Below are positions 8,801 through 17,106 of a stretch of 56,573 nt of DNA, piece by piece. The DNA is from Verrucomicrobiaceae bacterium (GTDB taxonomy: Bacteria; Verrucomicrobiota; Verrucomicrobiia; Verrucomicrobiales; Verrucomicrobiaceae), in assembly GCA_019694165.1 (NCBI GenBank), contig JAIBCL010000041.1, positions 1 through 56,573 on the forward strand, given 5' to 3'. A program made the translations under genes and the position numbers. The notes beneath the pieces were generated by a model. That model worked only from the letters and a program-made list of their open reading frames with translations, was not told the DNA's origin and searched no databases. Numbering within the stretch: the stretch's first letter is position 1; every line of letters begins with the position of its first letter.

Positions 8801-9504
8801 TCTTGGTTAGTAAGGCAGTTTCGATACTCAAAGAATTCGGCCTTTTGGAAGTGCAGGAGGATCAAGCTGGAAATAAAATCCGCTCGATAGGAATCGGCGA
8901 ACTTGCCGAGAGCGATGAGCAAGTGACGTTGACTACTGCGGAACTTGCTAAATCCTATCTGTTTCAACTTTATTGGCGGCAACGAGGTGTTGCTCGTCTA
9001 ATTCTTGTTCCCGATGCGAGGTCCGCTCTTCTCCTGCAGGCGTGTAATCCAAAGTGGAGAATTGCCAAATCCGATGGGGACATCTGGGAGCTGGTTGAGA
9101 TTACTGAGAGGCGAGACTTGAAGCTTTGTTCACTGATCCCGGCAGAGGTTGCCTTCGCAGATAAGAGTTATTTCAAGGACGATTCGTATTTCACCGCATC
9201 ATTGCCCCGTAAGCGAGCACGCCCTCAGGATGTAGTGGGAATGAGTCGGTTCGACGCGGTGGACATCTCCCCACGCGTGTTGCTCAACTGCGACCATGTT
9301 GTATGGACCAGATTGGAGAGGCGACTACTGGACGGAAAGGTAGCAGAAGAGAGTATTCGCGACGCTTTCAAGATGCTGCTCGGCCTGGTCATAGATGAGA
9401 AATCCAAGACGCGACGAGAGCATGAGTTCAGAAGTGTGTTGAAACGTTTTCTAGGGTTGGCAGAGTTGAAAAGCGATACCGCTGCGAAAATTGAGTATTC
9501 GTGA
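5836..9504 (+). CDS. Metallophosphoesterase fused to Hsp90-type (GHKL) ATPase, 1222 aa; candidate defence protein
   Basis: The N-terminus is a calcineurin-like metallophosphoesterase: D11-x-H13, G50-D51, GNHD (88-91), HH at 217-218 and GHVH (245-248) give a complete dinuclear metal site. The middle (about 300-600) is unassigned. From about 620 it has the Hsp90/MORC-type ATP site: RELLQNAIDAC with E637 and N641, D676-N-G-L-G680, and GRFGVGF at 718-724. The C-terminal ~450 residues are unrecognised. No signal peptide. The gene is visibly more AT-rich than its surroundings and replaces the 3' end of hsdM, any hsdS and the 5' end of hsdR, which indicates horizontal acquisition. The domain pairing and location suggest an anti-phage effector or sensor, but no named system is matched and this is inference. 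The start ATG follows an AT-rich leader (5774-5835). Confidence 0.85.
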   Translation: MSPLTWFHFSDLHFKSVDDFDRSRVLNTLWADIAKQIAEGLLPDFIIISGDIAYSGKASEYERAEREFLIPLLEKTGVSRKRIYFVPGNHDFDREYLESLNPVTIQSLGNRDHVNALLSDAKKRELYLQPFHAYSDFVRRFTSGEYFKSSPAFSYCDTFSHGGMTIRIVGLNTAWACNYRSSGKEPSDKGRLLLGEFQLAQTAILQGEQAFTICAMHHPVDWLAEFEIAMLRQQLLQGMQILHHGHVHLASEIAHSKARNHDCIILGAAACYDRRIGNDFYANGYSILSLSPQQGNVTLKLRRYVDSPAPHWSSNEDVLGEGSRGEHRFALSIHSLESRPPGTSAAAVVTSIDELCRLSSKLAPHVPALRKLISLPQSSKKHSPDNLLARYEELVCAIVSESSLHRSNEETLAAALSAVFGTRFLQLAATGIAAKATTPVAASLNQVSDELLSAMPSEFAQAIRTVTAIWRSVSENWNATPYSLTQIAAVGTVLHATGAPVAALVVLLVSEPAAAVEVIHVEAPRLESGIDLQLPRLLRSRLQGASIIELTIPDANATQFMVLSLIRFHLEGRIEKIVEAFATADHVFPIQAVRLQLLQAPDTWTEQKFTVDTPRIIHLLMGSELYGGHSKDVWFRELLQNAIDACACRKRIEEDSYDPLVSMSYSVEDRKFSIIDNGLGMNRAHIDWYLCRVGRSIWRSEELTKQFKDKTTKKMSIGRFGVGFLSVFEAASEVVVTTRHCKDGIGHQLRITSPQEPFFVKEANVAVAGTEIQLRFPAGYEPSLYQLARLFLVYRPKICSLIGVADIPEHAEAALDREIREAGGEDLVWHKAQEQLTSISATIHVAIPILGKVVADKKDPFPSQSKIRLSNGGIAVGETSGEWIGAEREYGETPSSGVNGIVAIVDFETGFAPVTVSRNGVKVSEADARQVVEMFAKLCGDAWRLYAEELFSDAGDRLAKTRVLLRALNRSAKIPGWRSMSKGWAENDILVSKAVSILKEFGLLEVQEDQAGNKIRSIGIGELAESDEQVTLTTAELAKSYLFQLYWRQRGVARLILVPDARSALLLQACNPKWRIAKSDGDIWELVEITERRDLKLCSLIPAEVAFADKSYFKDDSYFTASLPRKRARPQDVVGMSRFDAVDISPRVLLNCDHVVWTRLERRLLDGKVAEESIRDAFKMLLGLVIDEKSKTRREHEFRSVLKRFLGLAELKSDTAAKIEYS

Positions 9505-10632
9505 ACCGTCCGGAATCTTCGCGCACCTCACCACTTATCGGCAGCAGTTAACCAGGAGTGGTTCAAGGTCTGGCGCATGATCAATGGCGAGGGCGACGTG
9601 CCGAAGACGGCGCTGGCGCTGGAGCTGGAGGTGCTGGTGCACGGGGTGTTTGAGCGGCAGCGCTTCCTCGACCTGCTCCAGCATTTCATCGTCTTTGAGG
9701 AGAACCCGGACACGGGAGCCATCCACAAGATCATCACGGGCTACCATCAATTCCACGCGGTGAACGCGGCCATCGAGGAAACGGTGCGCGCCAGCGGCAT
9801 GAGCGAAAGCAGCGTGCTGCGGGAGGAACCGCCGGGCCGTCACTGGGCCGGGAAGATGCACGGCGGCAAGCCGGGCGACCGTCGCGCGGGCGTGGTCTGG
9901 CACACGCAGGGCAGCGGCAAGAGCTTCACCATGCTCTTCTTCGCCGCCCGCGTGATCCGCGAGGCCGCGATGCAGAATCCGACGCTGGTGGTGCTGACCG
10001 ACCGCAACGACCTCGACGACCAGCTTTTCGGCCAGTTCCAACGCTGCGCGGACATCCTCGGCCAGACACCCGTGCAGGCCGCAAGCCGTGACAAGCTGCG
10101 CGAGCTGCTGGCCGTGGCGAGCGGCGGCGTGGTCTTCACCACCATTCAGAAGTTTCTCCCGGAGAAGGGCGAGAAGATGCCCTGCCTGAGCGAGCGCCGG
10201 AACATCATCGTCATCGCCGATGAAGCGCACCGCTCGCAGTATGACCTCATCGACGGACTCGCCCGTCACATGCGCGATGCGCTGCCGGACGCGAGCTTCA
10301 TCGGCTTCACCGGGACGCCCATCGAGAAAACGGACGCCAACACGCGGGCGGTCTTTGGCGATTACATCAGCATCTACGACATCCAGCGCGCCGTCGCCGA
10401 CAAGGCCACGGTGCCGATCTATTACGAGAGCCGCATCGCCAAGCTGGGCCTGAACGCCAGCGAGCTGCCGAAGCTGGACGCGGAGTTTGAAGAGATCACC
10501 GAAGGCGAGGAGCTGACGAAGAAGGAGAAGCTCAAAACCAAGTGGGCCGCGCTGGAGGCGCTGGTGGGCGATCCGAAACGCATCGCACTCATCGCCGCCG
10601 ATCTGGTGGCACACTTTGAGAAGCGCACCGAG

Positions 10633-10670
<38 letters not shown>

Positions 10671-10678
10671 CCGCATTT

Positions 10679-10762
10679 GACTCCCTCGCGGCCCCGCTCG
10701 GTCGGGCTTCGCCCAGCACTGCGTGCTGTCTATCTCGGCCGGCCCGCCTGCCTCCCTCGGTT
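10679..10762 (+). repeat. TT-targeted hairpin element, copy C (84 bp) in hsdR
   Basis: Host bases CGCATTT and GCGTGGAC rejoin to encode RRICVDLYE. The element begins GACTCCCTCGC and ends CTCCCTCGGTT. Hairpins GGGC-TTC-GCCC and AGCAC-TGC-GTGCT lie side by side. The length is a multiple of three, but its first bases create an in-frame TGA (10678-10680). Confidence 0.88.
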
Positions 10763-10915
10763 GCGTGGACCTTTACGAGGCGCTCATCAAGCTGAGGCCC
10801 GAGTGGGCGAGTGCGAAGGATGACGACGCCGAAACCGAGAAGGGCAAGGCCTGCGTGGCAAAGGTCATCATGACCGGCAGCGCCGACGACGGCCCCGAGT
10901 GGCAGCCGCACATTT

Positions 10916-10998
10916 GACTCCTTCGCCCCCGGCTCAGTCGGGCTGCGCCCAACGCTTCGCATTGTCCATCTCGGTCGCCCCGCTTGGCTCCCTCGGTT
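10916..10998 (+). repeat. TT-targeted hairpin element, copy D (83 bp) in hsdR
   Basis: Host CACATTT and GCAACAAG rejoin to encode PHICNKEKRR. Begins GACTCCTTCGC, ends CTCCCTCGGTT. Hairpins are GGGC-TGC-GCCC and AACGC-TTC-GCATT. It gives an in-frame TGA at 10915-10917 and shifts the frame. Copies C and D share the same host context, ATTT followed by GC. Confidence 0.88.
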
Positions 10999-11035
10999 GC
11001 AACAAGGAGAAGCGCCGCAAGCTGGCGAACCGGTT

Positions 11036-11117
11036 GACTCATCCGCCGCCTCACGGCGGATTCGCCCTGCGGGCTGCCTGCGGCAGTCTGTCTCGCCTCC
11101 CGCCGGTCGGCTCGGCT
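11036..11117 (+). repeat. TT-targeted hairpin element, copy E (82 bp) in hsdR
   Basis: Inserted within a Phe codon: AACCGGTT and CAAGGACAGC rejoin to encode ANRFKDSKDPF. Begins GACTCATCC, ends GTCGGCTCGGCT. Hairpins: CCGCCG-CCTCA-CGGCGG, GCCC-TGC-GGGC and TGCC-TGC-GGCA. Read in the incoming frame it has no stop, but the length shifts the frame. Together with copy D the shift cancels (83+82=165). Confidence 0.88.
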
Positions 11118-11576
11118 CAAGGACAGCAAAGACCCGTTCCGCATCGTGATCGTGCGCGACATGTGGCTGACCGGCTTTGACGCGCCCTGCCTGCACACGA
11201 TGTATGCCGACAAGCCGATGCAGGGCCACGGTCTCATGCAGGCCATCGCCCGCGTGAACCGCGTGTTTCGCGACAAGCCGGGCGGGCTGGTCGTGGATTA
11301 CCTCGGCCTCGCCGATCAACTCAAGCACGCCCTCGCCAACTACACCGAGAGCGGCGGCAAAGGCGATCCGACCTACGACACCAAGCAGGCCATCGCGATC
11401 ATGCTGGAGAAGCACGGCATCGCCTGCGACATGCTACACGGCTCGGATTGGCAGAAGGCGGTGGGCGACGGCAAGAAGACGCTCTTTGCCCTGCCTGCGC
11501 TGCAAGAGCACGTCCTCGAACTCGAAGACGGCACGACCCGCTGGAACCAAGTCATCACCGAGCTGTCCCGCGCGTT

Positions 11577-11640
11577 GATGAACGCCCCCGCGTTCACCCT
11601 TCGGGCTGCCTGTCGGCAGTCTGTCTCGCTCCGCTCGGCT
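11577..11640 (+). repeat. TT-targeted hairpin element, copy F (64 bp) in hsdR
   Basis: Inserted within a Phe codon: CGCGCGTT and TGCCCTCTGC rejoin to encode SRAFALCAASDE. Begins GATGAACGCC, ends CTCCGCTCGGCT. Nearly identical to copy B. Hairpins CCC-TTC-GGG and TGCC-TGTC-GGCA. Shifts the frame by one. Confidence 0.88.
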
Positions 11641-11697
11641 TGCCCTCTGCGCCGCCAGCGATGAAGCGACCGAGATTCGTGATGACGTGGCGCTGTT

Positions 11698-11779
11698 GAC
11701 TCACCCGCCGCCTCTCGGCGGGTTCGCCCTGCGGGCTGCCTGCGGCAGTCTGTCTCGCCTCCCGCCAGTCGGCTCGGCT
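11698..11779 (+). repeat. TT-targeted hairpin element, copy G (82 bp) in hsdR
   Basis: Inserted within a Phe codon: GCGCTGTT and CCAAGCCATC rejoin to encode DVALFQAIQAAL. Begins GACTCACCC, ends GTCGGCTCGGCT. Closest relative is copy E. Hairpins: CCCGCCG-CCTCT-CGGCGGG, GCCC-TGC-GGGC and TGCC-TGC-GGCA. The first arm differs from copy E but still pairs. Confidence 0.88.
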
Positions 11780-12076
11780 CCAAGCCATCCAGGCCGCGCT
11801 GAACAAGCAGCACAGCGGCAACCGCAAGACACCCGAGCAGATCGACGCGGCCATCCGCCAGCTCGTGAGCAAGGCCATCACGACCGACGGGAAGGTGATC
11901 GACGTTTTCGCCGCCGCCGGATTGCCCAAGCCGGACATTTCCATCCTGAGTGACGGCTTCCTCGCCGAAGTGCGCGGCCTGAAGCACAAGAACGTCGCCG
12001 CCGAACTGCTGGAGAAGCTGCTCAAGGATGAACTCAAGGTGCGCTCGAAGCGGAATCTCGTGCAGAGCCAGCTATT

Positions 12077-12153
12077 GGCTCCGGCATTCCCATGCCTGCG
12101 GGCTTCGCCCAGCGCTTCGCGCTGCCTGTCTCGCACGCTCCAGCGGCTCGGCT
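12077..12153 (+). repeat. TT-targeted hairpin element, copy H (77 bp) in hsdR
   Basis: Inserted within a Phe codon: CAGCTATT and CAGCGAGAAG rejoin to encode QSQLFSEKLKK. Ends GCGGCTCGGCT. Hairpins: GGCAT-TCCC-ATGCC, GGGC-TTC-GCCC and AGCGC-TTC-GCGCT. The left end (GGCTCC) departs from the GACTC of copies C, D, E and G. Confidence 0.85.
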
Positions 12154-12565
12154 CAGCGAGAAGCTCAAGAAGACGCTCAACGCCTACCACAACCGCGCCA
12201 TCAGCACGATGGAAGTGATCGAGGAACTCATCCGCCTCGCCAAGGAGATGGATGCCGCCACCAAGCGCGGCGAAGACCTCGGCCTGACCGATGACGAGAT
12301 CGCCTTCTACGACGCCCTCGCCGCCAACGAATCCGCCGTGAAAGCCATGGGCGACGACAAACTCAAAGTCATCGCCGCCGAACTCATCACCCAGGTGCGC
12401 AAGAGCGTGACCATCGACTGGACGCTGCGTGAAGGCGCGAGAGCGAAGATTCGCGTGATGGTGAAGCGCATCCTGAACAAGTATGGCTACCCGCCGGATC
12501 TTCAGGAGGAAGCCGTGAAGACCGTGCTGCAACAGGCGGAACTGCTGTGTGCGGATTGGGTGTGA

Positions 12566-12917
12566 CCAAGCCACGAGGCGGGCAGGAGTGCCCGCGCTCC
12601 TCAAGCGGCTGTGCGATGTCGGACGCGTTGTCCCCTCGCGCGGGGTGGCGGAAGCCAGCATGCTCCGAGGGGTTGCGCACGAATTGGCGCTGAAGACACA
12701 GTCTTTGCGGTTGCTTCCACTGATTCAGGAAGGCCCGCCGATTGCACTCATAAAACAATCAGCGGGCCTCCGTGAATCTTGTGGGAGATTTCCAGGCTTT
12801 CGCTGTCTTTGTCTGGTCTTCCCTCGCCTTCGCCCGCTTGAGCAGTTCGTGCGCAAGCGCTGGCGCGCTCGCAATTCCGCAAGGGCCTGCGCCGATGCCA
12901 ATGCGCCATGTGCGGGA
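12566..12917. other. Convergent intergenic region between hsdR and the sulfatase gene
   Basis: No gene seen. A short perfect hairpin GCGGGCA-GGAG-TGCCCGC lies near 12577-12595 and a longer one at 12731-12769 (listed separately). Open frames here are low-complexity. Confidence 0.5.
12731..12769. terminator. Probable bidirectional terminator hairpin
   Basis: Arms AGGCCCGCCGATTG (12731-12744) and CAATCAGCGGGCCT (12756-12769) pair at 13 of 14 positions around an 11-nt A-rich loop. It sits between the converging ends of hsdR (+) and the sulfatase gene (-). No long T tract follows, so factor-independent termination is not certain. Confidence 0.55.
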
Positions 12918-14252
12918 TCAATCGTCTGCCACTGCATCCTTGTCGCGCGTGGCGGCCTGTTCCATGAGCCGGGTCATCTGCGCGAGCTGATCGGGCTGGC
13001 TCGTGGCGAGATTTCTGGATTCCGATGGATCGGCGGCCAGGTCGAAGAGTTCGGCGGTGGCGCCTTTTTTGCCCTCGGTGACGACGAGCTTCCAGTTCGC
13101 GTAGCGCACGGAGCGGGCGCGCCAGTTGGGTGCCACGGCGTAGAGGACGCGGTCGGGCAGGGGCTTGTGCTCCAGGAGCAGCGCGCTCAAGTCCGTGCCA
13201 TCCCACTTCAGATCGGTGTCGGGTTTCCAGCCGGCGAGGGCGGTGAGCGTGGGCATCCAGTCGATGATTTGCACGGGGCTGTCCACCCGGCCGGGTTTCA
13301 CGCGGCCGGGCCATGACACCAGGGCTGGCACGCGCGTGCCGCCTTCGTAGAGATCGCCCTTCTCGCCGCGCCAGGGCGTGTTGTTGCCCGGGAGCTTGCC
13401 GCCGGGGCAGTTGTCGTCGGGGTATTGCAGGTCGTTGTTTTCCGCGGTGCTGCCGCCGTTGTCGCTGGTGAAGACGATGATGGTGTCGCGGCGCAGGCCT
13501 TTCTTTTCGAGGGCGGCGAGGATGCGGCCGACGGCATCGTCGAGATGCATGACGCACGCGGCGTAGTGCCGGGGCACATCTCCGGTGATGGAAGCGGGCA
13601 CGCGTTGCAGCCACTCCGCGGGCTCCTTGACCGGCAGATGCACGGCGGTGAAGGGAGCATAGAGGAAGAACGGCCTGTCCGGGCGCGACTCGATCCATTT
13701 GACGGCTTCAGCGGCGATGAGGTCGGTGACATGGCCCTGCTCATCGACGAAATTCTCATCGCGATGCCAGGTCTGCGCGAACCTGCCCTTCTTGTAGGAG
13801 TGATTCCACGGGCTGACTCCGCCGGCGAGCGATCCATACGAGTGATCGAAGCCGAAGTGGTTCGGCCCGTCCTCTGGCAGGGAGCCGAGGTGCCATTTGC
13901 CGGTGAGGCATGTGTCATAGCCTGCGCTCTTCAAGGCGCGGGGCAGTGTGACGGTGTCGCGGCGCAGTGCGCGCGGGTTTTGCGGCGTGGTCACATTGAA
14001 ACGGCTCCAGCAGCGGCCCGTCATGAGCGCGCTGCGCGTGGGGCTGCACACGGGCGCGGAGTAGCTCTGCGTCAGCTCCAGCCCGTCGCGAGCCAGGCGG
14101 TCGAGCACCGGAGTGGGCGCGCTGCCGCCGTGAAAGCCTACGTCCGCGAAGCCGAGGTCATCGGCCATGATGAAGACGATGTTCGGCTGCACGGCCGCGG
14201 CGGCGGACAGGCTGAGCGCGAGACTGCCGAAGAGAAGGACGGTGCGTTTCAT
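12918..14252 (-). CDS. Secreted sulfatase (arylsulfatase family), 444 aa
   Basis: Hydrolyses sulfate esters, probably on sulfated polysaccharides, outside the cytoplasm. A signal peptide (MKRTVLLFGSLALSLSAAAA) is followed by NIVFIMADDLG with metal ligands D31-D32. The formylglycine motif C69-S-P-T-R73 is intact, then MTGR, GKWHLG, and TSDNGG with D-N near residue 265. Length fits the family. Its activity would need a formylglycine-generating enzyme, which is not in this window. It shares strand with the esterase and the conserved protein at 15419, but a 231-bp gap with a hairpin (14292-14328) separates it from the esterase, so it may have its own promoter. Confidence 0.95.
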   Translation of the reverse strand: MKRTVLLFGSLALSLSAAAAVQPNIVFIMADDLGFADVGFHGGSAPTPVLDRLARDGLELTQSYSAPVCSPTRSALMTGRCWSRFNVTTPQNPRALRRDTVTLPRALKSAGYDTCLTGKWHLGSLPEDGPNHFGFDHSYGSLAGGVSPWNHSYKKGRFAQTWHRDENFVDEQGHVTDLIAAEAVKWIESRPDRPFFLYAPFTAVHLPVKEPAEWLQRVPASITGDVPRHYAACVMHLDDAVGRILAALEKKGLRRDTIIVFTSDNGGSTAENNDLQYPDDNCPGGKLPGNNTPWRGEKGDLYEGGTRVPALVSWPGRVKPGRVDSPVQIIDWMPTLTALAGWKPDTDLKWDGTDLSALLLEHKPLPDRVLYAVAPNWRARSVRYANWKLVVTEGKKGATAELFDLAADPSESRNLATSQPDQLAQMTRLMEQAATRDKDAVADD

Positions 14253-14291
14253 GGCGGCAAAGGAGCGTGGAAAGGCTGCCGCGCAAAGCAG

Positions 14292-14328
14292 TTCCGTCCG
14301 CAGCCGGACAACGGTACGCGGACGGGAA
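14292..14328 (-). terminator. Terminator-like hairpin downstream of the esterase gene
   Basis: Arms CCGTCCGC (14294-14301) and GCGGACGG (14318-14325) pair perfectly, extended by TTCC/GGAA with one bulge, around a 16-nt loop. It lies in the gap between the esterase stop and the sulfatase start on the minus strand. No T tract. Confidence 0.4.
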
Positions 14329-14483
14329 TGGACGATGCCCGGCCCGTGCTGCCGTGGCGTGGCATCGCGTTGCCGTTGGGCAGGCCGGGCATGTGCGCGC
14401 GCCGTGCGCCGCTGGCGAGAGCCAGGCGGTGGTTCCCGCCAGTGGATCGAGTGAGCTGCTTCCGGGGCCTCGTCACGACAAGC

Positions 14484-15398
14484 TCAAAGCGAGCCGAATG
14501 CGGCGCGATAAAACTCCCAGTTCTTCCCGCCGAGCGCATCGAGCAGCGGCATCGCGCTGTGCCCCACGCCCGGCAGCACGGTGAAGGTGTGCTTGATGCC
14601 CAAAGCCGTGAAGCGGTCTGACAGGCGGCGGTTCAGCGGCCCGGTGCTGTCCTGGCGGCCCACGACGATGCGGATGGCGGTCGGTTGTGCCATCACACGT
14701 TCCGCGTTTTGCGCGGCCTGCATCCACGGGCTTTGCGCTTTGAAAAACTCCATGTCACCGCCATACACTTCCTTCAGAATGCGGTCGTGCTCCGCGGCGT
14801 CTGCCGTGGCGCGCGGTCCGGCGAATTCGAGATCGAGCGGCCCACCGGCGAGGATCGAGACCGCGCCGAAGATGTCGGGATGCCGCAGGCCGAGGCGGGC
14901 CGCGCCATAGCCGCCCATGCTGAAGCCCTCGATGATGCGGCCCTCGCGTCTGGCGATGGTGCGGAAGGCGGTGTCGATGTGCGCCACGAGATCCTTCACC
15001 ACCACGGTCTCCATCGGCACCGCGCCATCCTTCGAGTCGCACCACATGCTCGTCGCCATTCCATTCGGAAACACCACGAGGGCGGGCGGGATCTTGCCGT
15101 CGCGCATCGCGCGGTCGAGATACGCCGAGAGCGGAGCGATGCCCTGCGCGCCTCCGCCTGTGCCATGCAGCCAGTAAAGCACGGGAAAGCGCCGGGCCGG
15201 CTCCGTGTCATACACGGCGGGCGTGTAAACATGGCAGCTCACCTGCGTCCGCGCCGCCGCGCTCTCAAAGGTGTGATGCTGCACGCGCGGAGCGCTCACC
15301 GGCGGCAGAATCCATTCCGGAGCAGCCGCATCGACCGGCCACGCAGCCAGCAACGACAGCAGTGCCGAACAAACGGAAATGAACCGGGAGCGGACCAT
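14484..15398 (-). CDS. Secreted alpha/beta-hydrolase esterase (feruloyl esterase / esterase D type), 304 aa
   Basis: Probable carboxylesterase acting on polysaccharide-linked esters. From the chosen ATG (15398), residues 1-25 form a signal peptide. The fold shows FPVLYWLHGTGGG (oxyanion region, 71-83), the nucleophile elbow G158-F-S160-M-G-G and a catalytic His in GVGHSAM near residue 287. A longer frame begins at 15452 but would overlap the upstream gene, which stops at 15419, so the internal ATG is preferred. A 20-bp gap to that gene suggests co-transcription. Confidence 0.88.
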   Translation of the reverse strand: MVRSRFISVCSALLSLLAAWPVDAAAPEWILPPVSAPRVQHHTFESAAARTQVSCHVYTPAVYDTEPARRFPVLYWLHGTGGGAQGIAPLSAYLDRAMRDGKIPPALVVFPNGMATSMWCDSKDGAVPMETVVVKDLVAHIDTAFRTIARREGRIIEGFSMGGYGAARLGLRHPDIFGAVSILAGGPLDLEFAGPRATADAAEHDRILKEVYGGDMEFFKAQSPWMQAAQNAERVMAQPTAIRIVVGRQDSTGPLNRRLSDRFTALGIKHTFTVLPGVGHSAMPLLDALGGKNWEFYRAAFGSL

Positions 15399-15418
15399 GA
15401 TGAGTGCGACAACGATGG

Positions 15419-16846
15419 CTATGCCTGCGAAGCTGCCGCGATGCTCCGCCACGGACCCTGCCGCAGCACGACTTCCGGCACGAGCGCCTCCCAGCCCGGA
15501 ATGCCGCGGTGGATCATGTTGCGCACGGCGGCGCTGGTCTGGAAATGGAAATCCTGCATCTCCACGGTGAGCGGCCGGACGTTGCTCGTCTCCATCAGGT
15601 AGTCCAGCAGATGCCTTTGCTCCGGCGTGACCCTGGCATCCCTGGCCCCGAGCAGACGGCCGGTGGCGGGATCACCCATGGGATAGACATAAACGCGGAC
15701 CTGGTTCTTGAAGAGCCGGCCGAAGGCTTCGAGCAGGCCGCCTTCGAGGTCGGTGCACCAGCGCTCGTTGAACAGCTCCTGAAAGAGCGGCTGGCCGAGC
15801 ACGATGGCGATGGGCATGCGGGTGTGCCGCGCGAGATAGCCGCTGATGCGGTGAAACTCCGCATAGCGTGAGACGAGCACGTTCTTGCCCAGTGCCTGAA
15901 GGACGTTGGCGCGGGCGAGGAATTCGGCGTCGGGTACGTCGCATCCGGAGGCGAGGAGATTGTGCATCGTCAGTTCCAGAATTTCGACGTGGCCTTCCGC
16001 CTTCTCGCCAAAGTCGGCGCGGAAGGCCGAGCGGCACTGCTCGATCATGTCGAGATTGAGCTTTGTGATCGGGTCAAAGCTGCCGCGCTTCAGCATGACA
16101 GGCTTGTTGTAGAGCACGTCGGACACCTGCCAGATCTCGCCATTGGCGCCGAAGAGCGCTGCGTCCGAAAGGCCGAGCCGTACGAGTTTCAATGCCACGA
16201 GCCGGTCCTCGTAGTCGTGCGAGGCGAAGGCCGGGCCGGTGAAGTCGATCATGTCGATCTCCACGCGTTTGCGCGTCAGGTCGTCGAGCAGGCTCTCGAG
16301 CAGATCGCTCATCGAGGCGCGAAGGTAAAAGGCCGCGTATATCAGATTCACGCCGAGGATGCCCAGCGCCTCGGACTGCCGGGCATGGGAGTCATCGAGA
16401 AGACGCACATGCATCTGGATGTCATTTGGCGCGCCGCCGGGCTCGGATTGGAAACGCAGGCCCATCCAGCCGTGGCACTCCTGATTCGTATCACCGCGCG
16501 CCCGGGCCCGCACGGTGTCGGCCAGCGTGAAGAAATGCGTGGTGCCGCCACGTTTCGAGGCGAGGCGCTCGATGAGCATGGGATACTCGTGGGCGAGCAT
16601 CGCGCACATGCGCTGGCGGGAGACATAGCGGCTGGCCTTCCCGTAGATTTCATCGCTGATCGTCATGTCATAGGCCGACATCGTCTTCGCGATGGTGCCC
16701 GAAGCGCCGCCGGCGCGGAAGAACCAGTGGGCGACCTCCTGACCGGCGCCGATCTCGGCAAAGGTGCCGTAGATCGTGCGCGCGAGGTTGATCTTGAGGG
16801 CTTTCTCAATCGCGGTGAGTCGTAATTCCGAAGGGGTGTCGGCCAT
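15419..16846 (-). CDS. Conserved cytoplasmic protein of unknown function, 475 aa
   Basis: No catalytic motif I can name. The protein begins MADTPSELRLTAIEKALKI and has striking conserved-looking blocks: YGTFAEIGAGQEVAHWFFRAGG, TIAKTMSAYDMTISDEIYG, ECHGWMGLRFQSEPGG and VNLIYAAFYLR. No signal peptide or membrane segment. Similar ~480-aa proteins are, as far as I recall, sometimes labelled nicotinate-nucleotide adenylyltransferase, but I see no nucleotidyltransferase HxGH motif and do not support that label. An upstream ATG (16858) is possible. It precedes the esterase gene by 20 bp on the same strand. Confidence 0.8.
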   Translation of the reverse strand: MADTPSELRLTAIEKALKINLARTIYGTFAEIGAGQEVAHWFFRAGGASGTIAKTMSAYDMTISDEIYGKASRYVSRQRMCAMLAHEYPMLIERLASKRGGTTHFFTLADTVRARARGDTNQECHGWMGLRFQSEPGGAPNDIQMHVRLLDDSHARQSEALGILGVNLIYAAFYLRASMSDLLESLLDDLTRKRVEIDMIDFTGPAFASHDYEDRLVALKLVRLGLSDAALFGANGEIWQVSDVLYNKPVMLKRGSFDPITKLNLDMIEQCRSAFRADFGEKAEGHVEILELTMHNLLASGCDVPDAEFLARANVLQALGKNVLVSRYAEFHRISGYLARHTRMPIAIVLGQPLFQELFNERWCTDLEGGLLEAFGRLFKNQVRVYVYPMGDPATGRLLGARDARVTPEQRHLLDYLMETSNVRPLTVEMQDFHFQTSAAVRNMIHRGIPGWEALVPEVVLRQGPWRSIAAASQA

Positions 16847-16968
16847 GACCGAACCCATGCAGCAGATCGCGCGCCGATGCACGTTTGAAGAATCGCGTTT
16901 CTGATCCCGGCCAGCCGTCCGCCGGGCCGGCCCGGGACGAGCGAGCTTCGACCCACTTCAGGTTTTCA

Positions 16969-16991
16969 CCGCACGGACCAGTTCCGTGCGG
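16969..16991. terminator. Hairpin with 8-bp perfect stem
   Basis: CCGCACGG and CCGTGCGG pair around a 7-nt loop in the gap between the SMP-30 gene (stop 17107) and the 15419-16846 gene. No T tract follows on the minus strand. It could be a weak terminator or regulatory hairpin. Confidence 0.4.
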
Positions 16992-17106
16992 CGAGCACTG
17001 CCTCCGCCGCCGCGCCACAGTAGTCTCGAACTTCGAACGCCGGTTCACTGAACGAGGCACCGGTTGATCCCTCGACGAGGAGGCGTCATCGAGGAGGGGT
17101 GTCTGA

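Noticed and set aside
5774..9550. A surviving hsdS gene
   Set aside because: No target-recognition domain repeats are seen; the whole interval is the 1222-aa ATPase gene and its leader.
10679..10763. 3-bp TTG target-site duplication flanking copies C and D
   Set aside because: It does not hold for copies A, B and E-H; insertion after TT without duplication explains all eight sites.
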